Source of the DNA: Meridianimarinicoccus roseus
GTDB taxonomy: Bacteria; Pseudomonadota; Alphaproteobacteria; Rhodobacterales; Rhodobacteraceae
Direction: 5' to 3'
DNA: 64,000 nt
NCBI RefSeq assembly: GCF_003172915.1
Contig: NZ_QGKU01000031.1
Location: 1-64,000 of the forward strand
A program made the translations under genes and the position numbers. A model generated the notes under the pieces. That model was not told the DNA's origin, ran no database searches, and saw only the letters and a program-made list of their open reading frames with translations. Below, piece after piece: positions 25,644 to 34,434 of this stretch; within the stretch, counting starts at the first letter, position 1, and each line of letters begins with the position of its first letter.

Positions 25644-27230
25644 ATGACCCAGTCCGAGACCCCCTCCCCCAGCCCGACACGGCACGACCGGCTTCTGATC
25701 ATCGACTTCGGCAGCCAGGTCACCCAGCTCATCGCGCGCCGCCTGCGCGAGCTGAACGTCTATTGCGAGATCCACCCGTTCAACGCGGTGGACGACGCCC
25801 TGCTGCGCGCCATGGCCCCCCGGGCCATCGTGCTCTCCGGCGGCCCGGCCAGCGTGCTCGACGACGGCTCCCCCCGCGCGCCGCAGGCGGTGTTCGAACT
25901 CGGCGTGCCCGTGCTCGGTATCTGCTACGGCCAGCAGGTGATGATGACCCAGCTCGGCGGCGAGGTGGCCCGCGCCCCCGGCACCGCGGAATTCGGCCGC
26001 GCCTTCGTCACACCCGCCGACACGCCGCTCGACCTGCTGGACGGCTGGTTCGACGGCGGGCGCGAACAGGTCTGGATGAGCCACGGCGACAACGTCAAGA
26101 CCCTCGCCCCCGGCTTCCGGATCTACGGCACCTCGCCGGGCGCGCCCTTCGCCATCACCGCCGACCCGGACCGGCACTTTTACGCCGTGCAATTCCACCC
26201 CGAGGTGCACCACACCCCCGGCGGCAAGCGCTTCTTCGCGGCCTTCGTCAAGCTCGCGGGCTTCACCGGCGACTGGACCATGGGCGCCTACCGCGCCGAG
26301 GCGGTCGCGAAGATCCGCGAACAGGTGGGCGACGCCAAGGTGATCTGCGGGCTGTCCGGCGGGGTGGACAGTTCCGTCGCCGCCGTCCTGATCCACGAGG
26401 CGATCGGCGACCAGCTCACCTGCGTCTTCGTCGATCATGGCCTGCTGCGCCAGGGCGAGGCGGACGAGGTGCTCACCATGTTCCGCGACCACTACAACAT
26501 CCCGCTGATCCATGCCGACGAATCGGAGTTGTTCCTGTCCGCGCTCGATGGCGAATCGGACCCGGAGCGCAAGCGCAAGACCATTGGTCGCCTTTTCATC
26601 GACGTCTTCCAGAAGCATGCCGGAGAGGTCGGCGGCGCCGAATTCCTCGCGCAAGGCACGCTCTATCCCGACGTGATCGAATCGGTAAGCTTCTCGGGTG
26701 GCCCGTCGGTCACCATAAAGTCGCACCACAATGTCGGCGGCCTGCCGGAAAAGATGGGCCTCAAGCTCGTCGAACCGCTGCGCGAGCTGTTCAAGGACGA
26801 GGTGCGGGAATTGGGCCGCGAGCTTGGCCTGCCTGACAGGTTCATCGGACGCCACCCCTTCCCCGGCCCCGGCCTTGCCATCCGCTGCCCCGGCGAGATC
26901 ACCCGCGAAAAGCTGGAGATCCTGCGCCGCGCCGATGCCGTGTATCTCGACCAGATCCGCAAGCACGGGCTCTATGACGAGATCTGGCAGGCTTTCGTCG
27001 CGATCCTGCCGGTGCGCACGGTGGGCGTCATGGGCGACGGGCGCACCTACGATTTCGCCTGCGCGCTGCGCGCCGTGACCTCGGTGGACGGGATGACCGC
27101 CGACTACTACCCGTTCAGCCACGACTTCCTGGGCGAAACGGCGACTCGAATCATCAACGAAGTGCCGGGAATCAATCGGGTGACCTACGACATCACCAGC
27201 AAGCCTCCCGGCACGATCGAATGGGAATGA
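25644..27230 (+). CDS. guaA: GMP synthase (glutamine-hydrolysing)
   Basis: Converts XMP to GMP with glutamine and ATP. Of 528 residues, the first 200 or so form the class I amidotransferase domain, with the nucleophile Cys in [15 protein letters not shown] and the His/Glu pair in [12 protein letters not shown]. The ATP pyrophosphatase domain follows with the P-loop [13 protein letters not shown], then the C-terminal dimerisation domain ending [13 protein letters not shown], the invariant terminus of the family. The N-terminal start is followed by a short Pro/Ser-rich stretch before [12 protein letters not shown]. Downstream is a GC-rich stem-forming region. Confidence 0.98.
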   Translation: MTQSETPSPSPTRHDRLLIIDFGSQVTQLIARRLRELNVYCEIHPFNAVDDALLRAMAPRAIVLSGGPASVLDDGSPRAPQAVFELGVPVLGICYGQQVMMTQLGGEVARAPGTAEFGRAFVTPADTPLDLLDGWFDGGREQVWMSHGDNVKTLAPGFRIYGTSPGAPFAITADPDRHFYAVQFHPEVHHTPGGKRFFAAFVKLAGFTGDWTMGAYRAEAVAKIREQVGDAKVICGLSGGVDSSVAAVLIHEAIGDQLTCVFVDHGLLRQGEADEVLTMFRDHYNIPLIHADESELFLSALDGESDPERKRKTIGRLFIDVFQKHAGEVGGAEFLAQGTLYPDVIESVSFSGGPSVTIKSHHNVGGLPEKMGLKLVEPLRELFKDEVRELGRELGLPDRFIGRHPFPGPGLAIRCPGEITREKLEILRRADAVYLDQIRKHGLYDEIWQAFVAILPVRTVGVMGDGRTYDFACALRAVTSVDGMTADYYPFSHDFLGETATRIINEVPGINRVTYDITSKPPGTIEWE

Positions 27231-27334
27231 TGCAGCCGCCCTCACGCGGCGATCAATAAACCGGCAACCCGTCAAAGCCGGCCCGGGGCGCGGCGCAGCC
27301 CGGCCCCGCGCTTGCGCAGGAACCAGTGGTTAAC

Positions 27335-27350
27335 GCATGGTCAACCATGC
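27335..27350. repeat. 7-bp palindrome before zinc-ribbon microprotein gene
   Basis: GCATGGT and ACCATGC form a perfect inverted repeat around a CA centre, 24 bases before the next start codon. It could be an operator, or a hairpin covering the translation start region. The upstream GC-rich sequence (27270-27315) can also fold and may end guaA transcription. Confidence 0.45.
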
Positions 27351-27373
27351 AGAGGACTCACCGGACCCATGCC

Positions 27374-27556
27374 ATGCGAGTGTTCACGTGCCCGACCTGC
27401 GGTCACCGGATGCGCCTGTCCGGGGAACGCTGCGGAAAATGCTTCGACGCCAAGCCGCTGCTGATGACGGCTGGCTTCTACAGGTTCCTCGGCTTTGCCC
27501 TGCTGCTGCTTGTCGCCTTCGGAGTGATGGCCCGCGCGCTGATGGTCAATCTCTGA
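27374..27556 (+). CDS. Zinc-ribbon membrane microprotein
   Basis: Small protein of 60 residues. The N-terminus has a Cys4 zinc-ribbon pattern, FTCPTCGHRMRLSGERCGKC, and the C-terminus one transmembrane helix (FYRFLGFALLLLVAFGVMAR). It should be membrane-anchored with the metal-binding part in the cytoplasm. An upstream in-frame ATG at 27347 would add nine residues. I do not know a function; similar small zinc-ribbon proteins with a membrane helix are common but uncharacterised. Confidence 0.65.
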   Translation: MRVFTCPTCGHRMRLSGERCGKCFDAKPLLMTAGFYRFLGFALLLLVAFGVMARALMVNL

Positions 27557-27607
27557 CACCGCGGCTTGCAGATTGACATTGGCGGCGGCGCGGGCCACCG
27601 GGACGCC

Positions 27608-28534
27608 ATGCCCGCACCAATCCTACGCCCTCGCCCGCACGCACCCCTGCTCGCCGCCCTCTGGGCGCTCGGGGCGGTCTGTTCCTTCACAGCGATGGCC
27701 GTGGCCGGGCGCGAGGCGGGACGCAGCCTCGACACGTTCGAGATCATGACCTATCGCTCGTTGATTGGCCTCATGATCGTGGCCGGGCTGGTGCTGGCGC
27801 TGCGCCGCAGGTCCGACATCCGCACCGACCGACTGGGCCTGCACACACTGCGCAACCTGTTCCACTTCACCGGCCAGAACCTTTGGTTCTACGCGCTGAC
27901 GGTGATCCCACTGGCGCAGGTGGCCGTGCTCGAAGCCTCCTACCCGATCTGGGTCGCGCTGGCCGCTCCGCTGGTGCTGGGCGAACGGTTGACCCTGCGC
28001 CGCGTGCTGGCGGTGTTGCTGGGCTTTGCGGGCATCGTGATTGTGGTCCGCCCCGGCATGGTGCCGGTGAATATCGGCACGCTGGCGGCGCTGACCTGCG
28101 CCATCGGCTTCGCCGGCTCGTCGCTGGTCACCCGCAAGCTGACCTCGGACCAGCCGATTCTGTGCATCCTGTTCTGGCTTACGGTGATGCAGGGCGCGAT
28201 GGGCCTTGCGCTGGCAGGCCACGACGGCGCCATCGCCTGGCCCGCGCCGCAGGTCTGGCCGCTGGTCGTGATAATCGGTCTTGCCGGGCTCGCCGCGCAT
28301 TTCTGCCTCACGACCGCGCTCTCGCTGGCCCCCGCAACGCTGGTGGTGCCGGTGGAATTCCTGCGCCTGCCCGCCATCGCTCTTGTCGGCGCGCTGGTCT
28401 ATCTTGAAGGGATCGACCCGTTCGTGATCGTCGGCAGCGGTGTTATACTTGCGGCCAACCTGCTTAACCTGTGGCAGCGAAACCCCGCACCGGCCCCGCA
28501 TCCGGCCGATACGCTGCGTCACGGGAATCGGTGA
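27608..28534 (+). CDS. EamA/DMT-family transporter
   Basis: Inner-membrane protein of 308 residues with about ten hydrophobic helices in two repeated EamA domains, of the drug/metabolite transporter superfamily. Typical segments are AALWALGAVCSFTAMAVAGR, ASYPIWVALAAPLVLGERLT (the conserved domain-end helix with a Pro and Glu), and the second-half counterpart PVEFLRLPAIALVGALVYLE. The substrate cannot be predicted; relatives export amino acids or metabolites. The start follows GGCCACCGGGACGCC, a weak ribosome-binding site. Confidence 0.85.
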   Translation: MPAPILRPRPHAPLLAALWALGAVCSFTAMAVAGREAGRSLDTFEIMTYRSLIGLMIVAGLVLALRRRSDIRTDRLGLHTLRNLFHFTGQNLWFYALTVIPLAQVAVLEASYPIWVALAAPLVLGERLTLRRVLAVLLGFAGIVIVVRPGMVPVNIGTLAALTCAIGFAGSSLVTRKLTSDQPILCILFWLTVMQGAMGLALAGHDGAIAWPAPQVWPLVVIIGLAGLAAHFCLTTALSLAPATLVVPVEFLRLPAIALVGALVYLEGIDPFVIVGSGVILAANLLNLWQRNPAPAPHPADTLRHGNR

Positions 28535-28619
28535 CGTGACGTTCCAAGTTGACGGAGAATCGCCCGCCGCCCTAAGCACGAGACCGAGGAACAACAGCAC
28601 GTTCCGGGGGGAGAACACC

Positions 28620-29843
28620 ATGAAGACATCGGCAACCATCGCAGCCCTGGCAGCGGCCGCCGCAACCACCGCGTCGGCAGGCGGCATCGACCGCGCCGCC
28701 AATAACAACGATATCATCTTCCGCAGCGGCAATTATGCCGAGATCGGCATCTCGCGCACGATCCCCGACGTGACCGGCACCGACCGGCCGAGCGCGTTGC
28801 CGCGGCGTTATGAATACGACGGTGTCGCCGACAGCTTCACGCTGGTAAATTTCGGCATCAAGTACGACTTGAACGACCGTCTCAGTCTCGCCTTCACCGG
28901 CCAGCAGGACTACGGGTCCGACATCAACTATGACGGCAATCCGGGCACCAGCTTCCTCGGCGGCACCTCGGCGGTGGCCGACACTTACGCGTTGTCGCTG
29001 CTGGCCCGCTACAAGCTGACCGAGAACTTCTCGGTCCATGGCGGGCTGCGCGCTGACCGGGCAGACGGCAAGATCCGCCTCGACGGTCTGGCCTATGGCG
29101 GCCCGACCGTGTTCGGTCCGACCGGCGCACCGCTCAGCGCGGCGCAGGTCAGCGCCCTGAGCGGCGGGGCTCGCAACAGCAACGCGGTGTCCGGCTACCA
29201 GGTCGAACTCGACGAGGACTGGGGCTACGGCTACCAGCTTGGTGCGGCCTACGAGGTGCCCGAAATCGCCCTGCGCCTCGCGGTGACCTACACCTCGAAG
29301 ATAACCCACGACTTCGGCACCACCGAATCCTTCAGCGCCAGCGGCGGACGAAGCGCCACCTTCACAGGCGGCACCACGAGCGTAGACACCCCGCAATCGG
29401 TCAATGTGAACCTGCAGTCGGGTGTGGCCAAGAACACGCTGGTCTTCGCCAACTACCGCTGGGCCGACTGGTCGGAATTCAAGATCAACCCTGACCAGTT
29501 CCGGCGCGCGACCGGCGCGCAGCTTGTGTCCATCGACGATGCGCATACCTACGAAATCGGGGTGGCGCACCGCTTCACCCCCGCTTTCGCGGCGCGTGCA
29601 TCGGTGGTCCGCGACATCGTCGACGGCGACAACCTCGTCTCGCCGCTCTCGCCGACCAAAGGCTACACGGCCTTCGCCGTCGGCGGCAGCTACACCGTGG
29701 GCAGCGTCGAATACTCTGCCGGCGTGCGCTACTTCCTGCTCGGCGACGCACAGCCCGAAACCGGCACGCCTGACGTGGCCCGCGCCGATTTCACCGACAA
29801 CGACGCGATCGCCTTCGGCTTCAAGATCGGCTACTCGTTCTGA
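28620..29843 (+). CDS. Outer-membrane OmpP1/FadL-family protein
   Basis: Beta-barrel protein of 407 residues with a signal peptide (MKTSATIAALAAAAATTASA) cleaved before GGIDR. FadL-type proteins form a 14-strand barrel that carries hydrophobic compounds such as fatty acids or aromatics inward. Alternating aromatic strands are visible (NFGIKYDLNDRLSLAFTGQQ, YGYQLGAAYEVPEIALRLAV, EYSAGVRYFLLGD). It ends FGFKIGYSF with the C-terminal Phe needed for barrel assembly. The ATG at 28620 follows GGGGGAGA. The ligand is not known. Confidence 0.88.
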   Translation: MKTSATIAALAAAAATTASAGGIDRAANNNDIIFRSGNYAEIGISRTIPDVTGTDRPSALPRRYEYDGVADSFTLVNFGIKYDLNDRLSLAFTGQQDYGSDINYDGNPGTSFLGGTSAVADTYALSLLARYKLTENFSVHGGLRADRADGKIRLDGLAYGGPTVFGPTGAPLSAAQVSALSGGARNSNAVSGYQVELDEDWGYGYQLGAAYEVPEIALRLAVTYTSKITHDFGTTESFSASGGRSATFTGGTTSVDTPQSVNVNLQSGVAKNTLVFANYRWADWSEFKINPDQFRRATGAQLVSIDDAHTYEIGVAHRFTPAFAARASVVRDIVDGDNLVSPLSPTKGYTAFAVGGSYTVGSVEYSAGVRYFLLGDAQPETGTPDVARADFTDNDAIAFGFKIGYSF

Positions 29844-29937
29844 TCCCGCGCGACACCCTCGCCCTTGCCCGCCGGTCTCAAGGCGGCAAAGGCGGGGCAG
29901 TTTCGTGGCGGCGACGCGCGGCATGCGCGGGCAGGAC

Positions 29938-29976
29938 TCATACGGGTTTCATACGAGAATCATATGCGATTCATAT
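29938..29976. promoter_or_regulatory. Four TCATAC/T direct repeats at exact 11-bp spacing
   Basis: TCATAC at 29938 and 29949 and TCATAT at 29960 and 29971 form four direct repeats with an exact 11-bp period in a 290-bp intergenic region. Tandem 11-bp direct repeats are how PhoB/OmpR-family regulators bind (the Pho box is two 11-bp units containing TGTCAT). The site lies about 160 bp upstream of the ATPase-metA operon and 95 bp after the FadL-like gene. Regulator identity is inferred only. The rest of the region shows a GC-rich stretch with nothing else recognisable. Confidence 0.55.
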
Positions 29977-30132
29977 AGGCTGGCCACGGCTGTTCTGCGC
30001 CGTTCTGCGTGGCACATCCGAGGCGGCCGCGCACCAGCGCGCGCCCGCTTTTTCGCACCCGCCGCGCGCTTTGTCTTGAGCCGTCCCGCAGCGTCCTGCT
30101 AGGGCGGTGTCAACAGATCGCAGGGGCATGAC

Positions 30133-30993
30133 ATGACACGACCCACCGCCGACGAATGGCGCGGCATGACCGACCGCAAGCTGCTGCTCTTTGGCATGTC
30201 CGGCCTTGGGAAAACACATGTTTCCAACATGTTGCGTGCGTCCGGCGGGTGGTTTCACTACTCGATCGACTATCGTATCGGCACTCGATACATGGGCGAT
30301 CACATCGTCGACAACTTCAAGCGCGAGGCGATGCGCAACCCTTTCCTGCGCGACCTGCTTCTCAGCGATTCGATATACATCGCGTCGAACATCACCTTCG
30401 ACAACCTCGCGCCGCTCTCCACCTATCTCGGCAAACCCGGCAACCCGGATCTCGGGGGCCTGCCGTTTTCCGAATATCTCCGCCGCCAGGAACAGCACCG
30501 CGCCGCCGAGATCGCGTCGCTGCTGGACACACCGCATTTCATCGAACGTGCCGCTGACATCTACAATTACCACAGCTTCGTGTGTGACAGCGGCGGGTCG
30601 ATCTGCGAGGTGGTGGACCCGAACGATCCCGAGGACCCGGTTCTGACGACGCTGTCCGACACCACGCTCATGGTCTGGATCCGCGGCACGCCCGACCACA
30701 CCGCCGAACTCGTGCGCCGCTTCGACCGCGCTCCTAAGCCGATGTACTACGAACCGGGCTTCCTGAAAGCCAAGTGGGCTCAATACCTTGCGGAAAACGA
30801 CGTAGCCGAGGCAGAGGTCGATCCCGACGCCTTCGTGCGCTGGACGTATGCCCAAGCGCTGGACCATCGGCAACCGCGCTATGCCGCGATGGCGCAACAC
30901 TGGGGCGTCACGGTGGACGCGTCCGATGTCGCGTTGGTGGCCGATGCCGAAGGGTTCATCGAACTCGTGGCCCAAAGCCTTGAGAAGGGGTGA
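30133..30993 (+). CDS. P-loop ATPase of unknown function
   Basis: Cytoplasmic protein of 286 residues with a Walker A motif early on, [18 protein letters not shown] (P-loop at about residues 20-28). Later come [35 protein letters not shown] and [11 protein letters not shown]. It resembles small nucleoside/shikimate kinase-like NTPases annotated simply as ATPases in Rhodobacterales. It lies 44 bases before metA and is probably co-transcribed. I do not recognise a substrate. Confidence 0.75.
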   Translation: MTRPTADEWRGMTDRKLLLFGMSGLGKTHVSNMLRASGGWFHYSIDYRIGTRYMGDHIVDNFKREAMRNPFLRDLLLSDSIYIASNITFDNLAPLSTYLGKPGNPDLGGLPFSEYLRRQEQHRAAEIASLLDTPHFIERAADIYNYHSFVCDSGGSICEVVDPNDPEDPVLTTLSDTTLMVWIRGTPDHTAELVRRFDRAPKPMYYEPGFLKAKWAQYLAENDVAEAEVDPDAFVRWTYAQALDHRQPRYAAMAQHWGVTVDASDVALVADAEGFIELVAQSLEKG

Positions 30994-31037
30994 TCGCCGG
31001 GTTATCTGAAGCTCTCCGTATCGAGGCCGCCTTTCCA

Positions 31038-31955
31038 ATGCCCATCACGATCCCTGCCGACCTGCCCGCCCATGACGTTCTCGCCCGCGAGGGGGTCATG
31101 GTCATGTCGGACACAAAGGCGATCGCGCAGGACATCCGGCCGCTGCAGATCGGCCTGCTCAACCTGATGCCCAAGAAGATCCAGACGGAGACGCAGTTTG
31201 CCCGTCTGATCGGCGCGACCCCGTTGCAGATCGACCTGACCCTGATCCGCATGACCGAACATCAGTCCAAGCACACCTCGGCTGCACATATGGAGGCATT
31301 CTATCGTCCGTTCCAGGAAATCAAGGCGCGCAAGTTCGACGGGCTGATCATCACCGGCGCCCCGATCGAGCATCTGCCCTTCGAAGCGGTGACCTACTGG
31401 GACGAGCTAGAAGAGGTGATGGACTGGACACAGACCAACGTGCAGTCCACCTTCGGCGTGTGCTGGGGCGGCATGGCGATGATCCACCACTTCCACGGCG
31501 TGCGGAAGCACCTGCTGAACCACAAGCTGTTCGGCTGTTTCCATCACGAGATCATGGACCCCACATCGCCCTATCTGCGCGGCTTCTCGGACGAATTCGT
31601 CATTCCGGTTTCCCGCTGGACCGAAATGCGCCAGTCCGAGATCGACATGGCGCCCGGCCTTAGAACGCTGCTGGCCAGCGACGAGACCGGCCCCTGCCTG
31701 GTGGAGGATCCGGCGCATCGCGCGCTCTATATCTTCAACCACTTCGAATACGACAGCGGCACCCTGAAAGAGGAATACGACCGCGACGTGGCCGCAGGAA
31801 AGCCGATCAACGTGCCCGGCAACTACTATCCGGATGACGACCCGGCCCGCACACCGCGCAACCGCTGGCGCAGCCACGCTCACCTGCTCTACGGCAATTG
31901 GCTGAACGAGATCTATCAGCACACCCCGTTCGAGATCGATGCGATTGGCCGGTAA
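31038..31955 (+). CDS. metA: Homoserine O-acyltransferase MetA (predicted acetyl-specific)
   Basis: First committed enzyme of methionine synthesis, 305 residues, cytoplasmic. The catalytic Cys is in [14 protein letters not shown] and the Glu/His part in [12 protein letters not shown]; the N-terminus [20 protein letters not shown] is typical. It is usually named homoserine O-succinyltransferase. However, residue 111 is Glu (in [16 protein letters not shown]), where E. coli has Gly. In the Bacillus cereus enzyme Glu111 is known to select acetyl-CoA, so this is more likely an O-acetyltransferase (inference). The ATG at 31038 gives the standard length. It overlaps the next gene by 17 bases. Confidence 0.92.
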   Translation: MPITIPADLPAHDVLAREGVMVMSDTKAIAQDIRPLQIGLLNLMPKKIQTETQFARLIGATPLQIDLTLIRMTEHQSKHTSAAHMEAFYRPFQEIKARKFDGLIITGAPIEHLPFEAVTYWDELEEVMDWTQTNVQSTFGVCWGGMAMIHHFHGVRKHLLNHKLFGCFHHEIMDPTSPYLRGFSDEFVIPVSRWTEMRQSEIDMAPGLRTLLASDETGPCLVEDPAHRALYIFNHFEYDSGTLKEEYDRDVAAGKPINVPGNYYPDDDPARTPRNRWRSHAHLLYGNWLNEIYQHTPFEIDAIGR

Positions 31956-32907
31956 CCTCCTGCTCGCAGTTCTGGTGCTGGCCGCGCTGGCGATTGCCGC
32001 CACCTACTGGCGCGCGGGCCAGCGCGAGGCGGCGGCGCGCGCGGCCTACCCGCCCTTGGGGCAGATTCTGGACGTGGGCGGGGTGCAGGTCCATGCCCAT
32101 GTGACCGGAGCCGGACCGGACATCGTGCTGATCCACGGTGCGGGCGGCAGCCTGCGCGATTTCACCTTCGATCTGGCCGCGCGCCTGTCAGACCGCTATC
32201 GCGTGATCGCCTTCGACCGTCCCGGCCACGGCCATACCGACGCGGCCGACACCGCGGGTCGGCGGTTCGACGCGCCGCGCCAGCAGGCCGCGCTGCTGCA
32301 GGCGGCGGCGCGGCAACTGGACATCGCGCGCCCGCTGGTGGTGGGCCACAGCTTCGGCGGATCGGTGGCGCTGGCCTGGGCTCTCGAGCAGCCCGGAGAT
32401 ACCGCGGGCGTGGTGCTGCTGGCGGGCGCGACGATGCCCTGGCCGGGCACGCTGAACGCCAGCTACCGGATCAACTCCAGCCTGCTGGGCGGCGCGCTGG
32501 TGGTGCCCGCGATCACGGCGTGGGTTCCGCTACCCTATGCCCGGCAGGTGCTTGCCGGGATCTTCGCGCCGCAGCCCATGCCCGAAAGCTATCCGGCCGA
32601 GTTCGGACTGCCGATGGCCTTGCGGCGCGGGCTGCTGCGTGCGAACGCCCGACAGGTCAACGGGCTGCGTCCGCATGTGGTGGAGATGTCCGGCGACTAT
32701 CCCGGCCTTGAGATACCGGTCGAGCTTCTGCACGGCGATGCCGACGAGATCGTGCCGCTGCACGTCCATTCCGGTCCGCTGTCCGCACTTCTGCCGGACG
32801 CGGTGCTCACGGTGCTGCCCGGGGTCGGGCACATGCCGCACCACGCAATGCCGGACCATGTGACCGCCGCCGTGGACCGCGTGGCCGAGCGTGCCGGATT
32901 GCGTTGA
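31939..32907 (+). CDS. Alpha/beta hydrolase, membrane-anchored
   Basis: Protein of 322 residues with an N-terminal hydrophobic anchor ([18 protein letters not shown]) and an alpha/beta hydrolase domain. The oxyanion motif is [13 protein letters not shown], the nucleophile elbow [13 protein letters not shown], the acid in [12 protein letters not shown] and the catalytic His in [10 protein letters not shown]. It is similar in layout to haloalkane dehalogenase/lipase-like hydrolases but the substrate is unknown. It starts inside metA and is probably co-expressed with it. Confidence 0.85.
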   Translation: MRLAGNLLLAVLVLAALAIAATYWRAGQREAAARAAYPPLGQILDVGGVQVHAHVTGAGPDIVLIHGAGGSLRDFTFDLAARLSDRYRVIAFDRPGHGHTDAADTAGRRFDAPRQQAALLQAAARQLDIARPLVVGHSFGGSVALAWALEQPGDTAGVVLLAGATMPWPGTLNASYRINSSLLGGALVVPAITAWVPLPYARQVLAGIFAPQPMPESYPAEFGLPMALRRGLLRANARQVNGLRPHVVEMSGDYPGLEIPVELLHGDADEIVPLHVHSGPLSALLPDAVLTVLPGVGHMPHHAMPDHVTAAVDRVAERAGLR

Positions 32908-32933
32908 CACCGCGCTGCGGCTAGCTGTTGAAC

Positions 32934-33824
32934 ATGAACGATGCGTCCGTCCCCCCCGCCGAATTGCCATTCGAAGGCGCGATCACGCGCTTTTTCGAAA
33001 CCGAAGCCCCCGAAGACGTGCGCAGCGCCATCGGCAAGCACCGCAAGACCATACTGCGCGCGCCCTATCCCTATGACGAGAGGATGGACGAAGGCGCCTA
33101 CGAGGCCGAACTCTTCGCACTCCAGATCGAGTTGGCGCGCTTCCAGCACTGGGTGCAGCGCACAGGGGCGCGGGTCGTCGTGCTGTTCGAAGGGCGCGAC
33201 GCGGCCGGCAAGGGCGGCACGATCAAACGGTTCCGAGAGAACATGAACCCGCGCGTCGCCCGCGTGGTCGCCCTGCCCAAGCCCAGCCCGACCGAGGCCG
33301 GGCAATGGTATTTTCAGCGCTACATCGCGCAACTGCCGACCGCCGGGCAGATCGCTCTGTTCGACCGTTCGTGGTACAATCGGTCCGTGGTGGAACGGGT
33401 GTTCGACTTTTGCACTACGGCCGAACGCGACCTGTTCTTCCAGCAGGTGCCGGGGTTCGAACGCGCGCTGGTGCAGGACGGCATCCACCTTGTGAAGCTT
33501 TGGCTGAACGTCGGTCAGGCCGAACAGTTGCGGCGCTTCCTCGACCGGGAATCCGACCCCTTGAAGCAGTGGAAACTCAGCCAGATCGACGTGGACGGGC
33601 TGCGCCGCTGGACAGCCTATTCCGTGGCGATCCGCGAAACCTTCGAGGCGACGCATCTGGACCATGCGCCTTGGACCATCATCAAGTCCGACGACAAGCG
33701 CCGCGCGCGCCTGGCGGCGATCCGCACCGTGCTATCCTGCGTGCCGTACGACGGGCGAGACGACGATGTCGTCAAGACGCCCGATCCCAAGATCTGCGGC
33801 GGCCCCGACCTGTGGGATGACTAA
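32934..33824 (+). CDS. ppk2: Polyphosphate kinase 2
   Basis: PPK2-family enzyme of 296 residues, moving phosphate between polyphosphate and nucleotides. The P-loop-like motif FEGRDAAGKGGTIKRF, the Walker B motif LFDRSWYNRSVVERVF and the lid region FLDRESDPLKQWKLSQID are all present. One domain only, so probably a class I PPK2 using GDP or ADP (inference). The ATG at 32934 is preferred to the TTG two codons upstream. It overlaps the TetR gene by eight bases. Confidence 0.93.
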   Translation: MNDASVPPAELPFEGAITRFFETEAPEDVRSAIGKHRKTILRAPYPYDERMDEGAYEAELFALQIELARFQHWVQRTGARVVVLFEGRDAAGKGGTIKRFRENMNPRVARVVALPKPSPTEAGQWYFQRYIAQLPTAGQIALFDRSWYNRSVVERVFDFCTTAERDLFFQQVPGFERALVQDGIHLVKLWLNVGQAEQLRRFLDRESDPLKQWKLSQIDVDGLRRWTAYSVAIRETFEATHLDHAPWTIIKSDDKRRARLAAIRTVLSCVPYDGRDDDVVKTPDPKICGGPDLWDD

Positions 33825-34434
33825 GCGCGGCTATCACCACGGCAACCTGCGGCAGGCGCTGGTCGAGGCGGCGCTGGAACTGATCGCCGAACGCGGGCCG
33901 ACCGGGTTCACGCTGTCCGAGGCGGCCAAGCTGGCCGGGGTGACGCCCGCTGCGGTCTATCGTCATTTCGACGGGCGCGAGGCGCTGATCGCCGAGGCCG
34001 CGCGCCAGGGCTACGAGATTTTCGCCGACCTGATGGAATACGCCTATGATGGCGGAAAGCCGACCGCGCTGGCCGCATTCGAGGCGACTGGCCGCGCCTA
34101 TCTTGCCTTCGCGCGCAAGTATCCGGGGCACTACGTGGCGATGTTCGAAAGTGGCGTGTCCGTGAATGCGAGCGCCGACCTTGCCCGCGTGGCGGAACGT
34201 TCCCGCAATGTGCTGGAACGCGCGGCTATGGACCTTGCGCAGCATATTCCCCCGGCGAAGCGCCCGCCCGCGGCGATGGTCAGCGCACATATCTGGGCGC
34301 TTTCGCACGGGGTGGTGGAACTGTTCGCGCGCGGCAGTCCCGGCACGCAGGCCCCCTATCCGCCCGAGGACCTACTGGAAACCGGTGTCGGCATCTACCT
34401 GCGCGGGCTGGGGCTGATCCCGCCCGACACTTGA
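33817..34434 (+). CDS. TetR/AcrR-family regulator
   Basis: Transcription factor of 205 residues. The N-terminal TetR helix-turn-helix is clear: HHGNLRQALVEAALELIAE, then FTLSEAAKLAGVTPAAVYRHF. The C-terminal ligand domain contains FARKYPGHYVAMFESG and resembles the TetR_C_33/WHG group. The start ATG lies inside the end of ppk2, so the two are translationally coupled, which suggests that polyphosphate kinase and regulator levels are linked. The effector is unknown. Convergent with dxs; the two stop codons are adjacent. Confidence 0.88.
   Translation: MTKRGYHHGNLRQALVEAALELIAERGPTGFTLSEAAKLAGVTPAAVYRHFDGREALIAEAARQGYEIFADLMEYAYDGGKPTALAAFEATGRAYLAFARKYPGHYVAMFESGVSVNASADLARVAERSRNVLERAAMDLAQHIPPAKRPPAAMVSAHIWALSHGVVELFARGSPGTQAPYPPEDLLETGVGIYLRGLGLIPPDT

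Noticed and set aside
29844-30132. SAM-II type riboswitch before the ATPase-metA operon
   Set aside because: I looked because metA genes in Alphaproteobacteria often have one, but I could not find the expected pseudoknot pattern; the region holds the 11-bp repeats instead.
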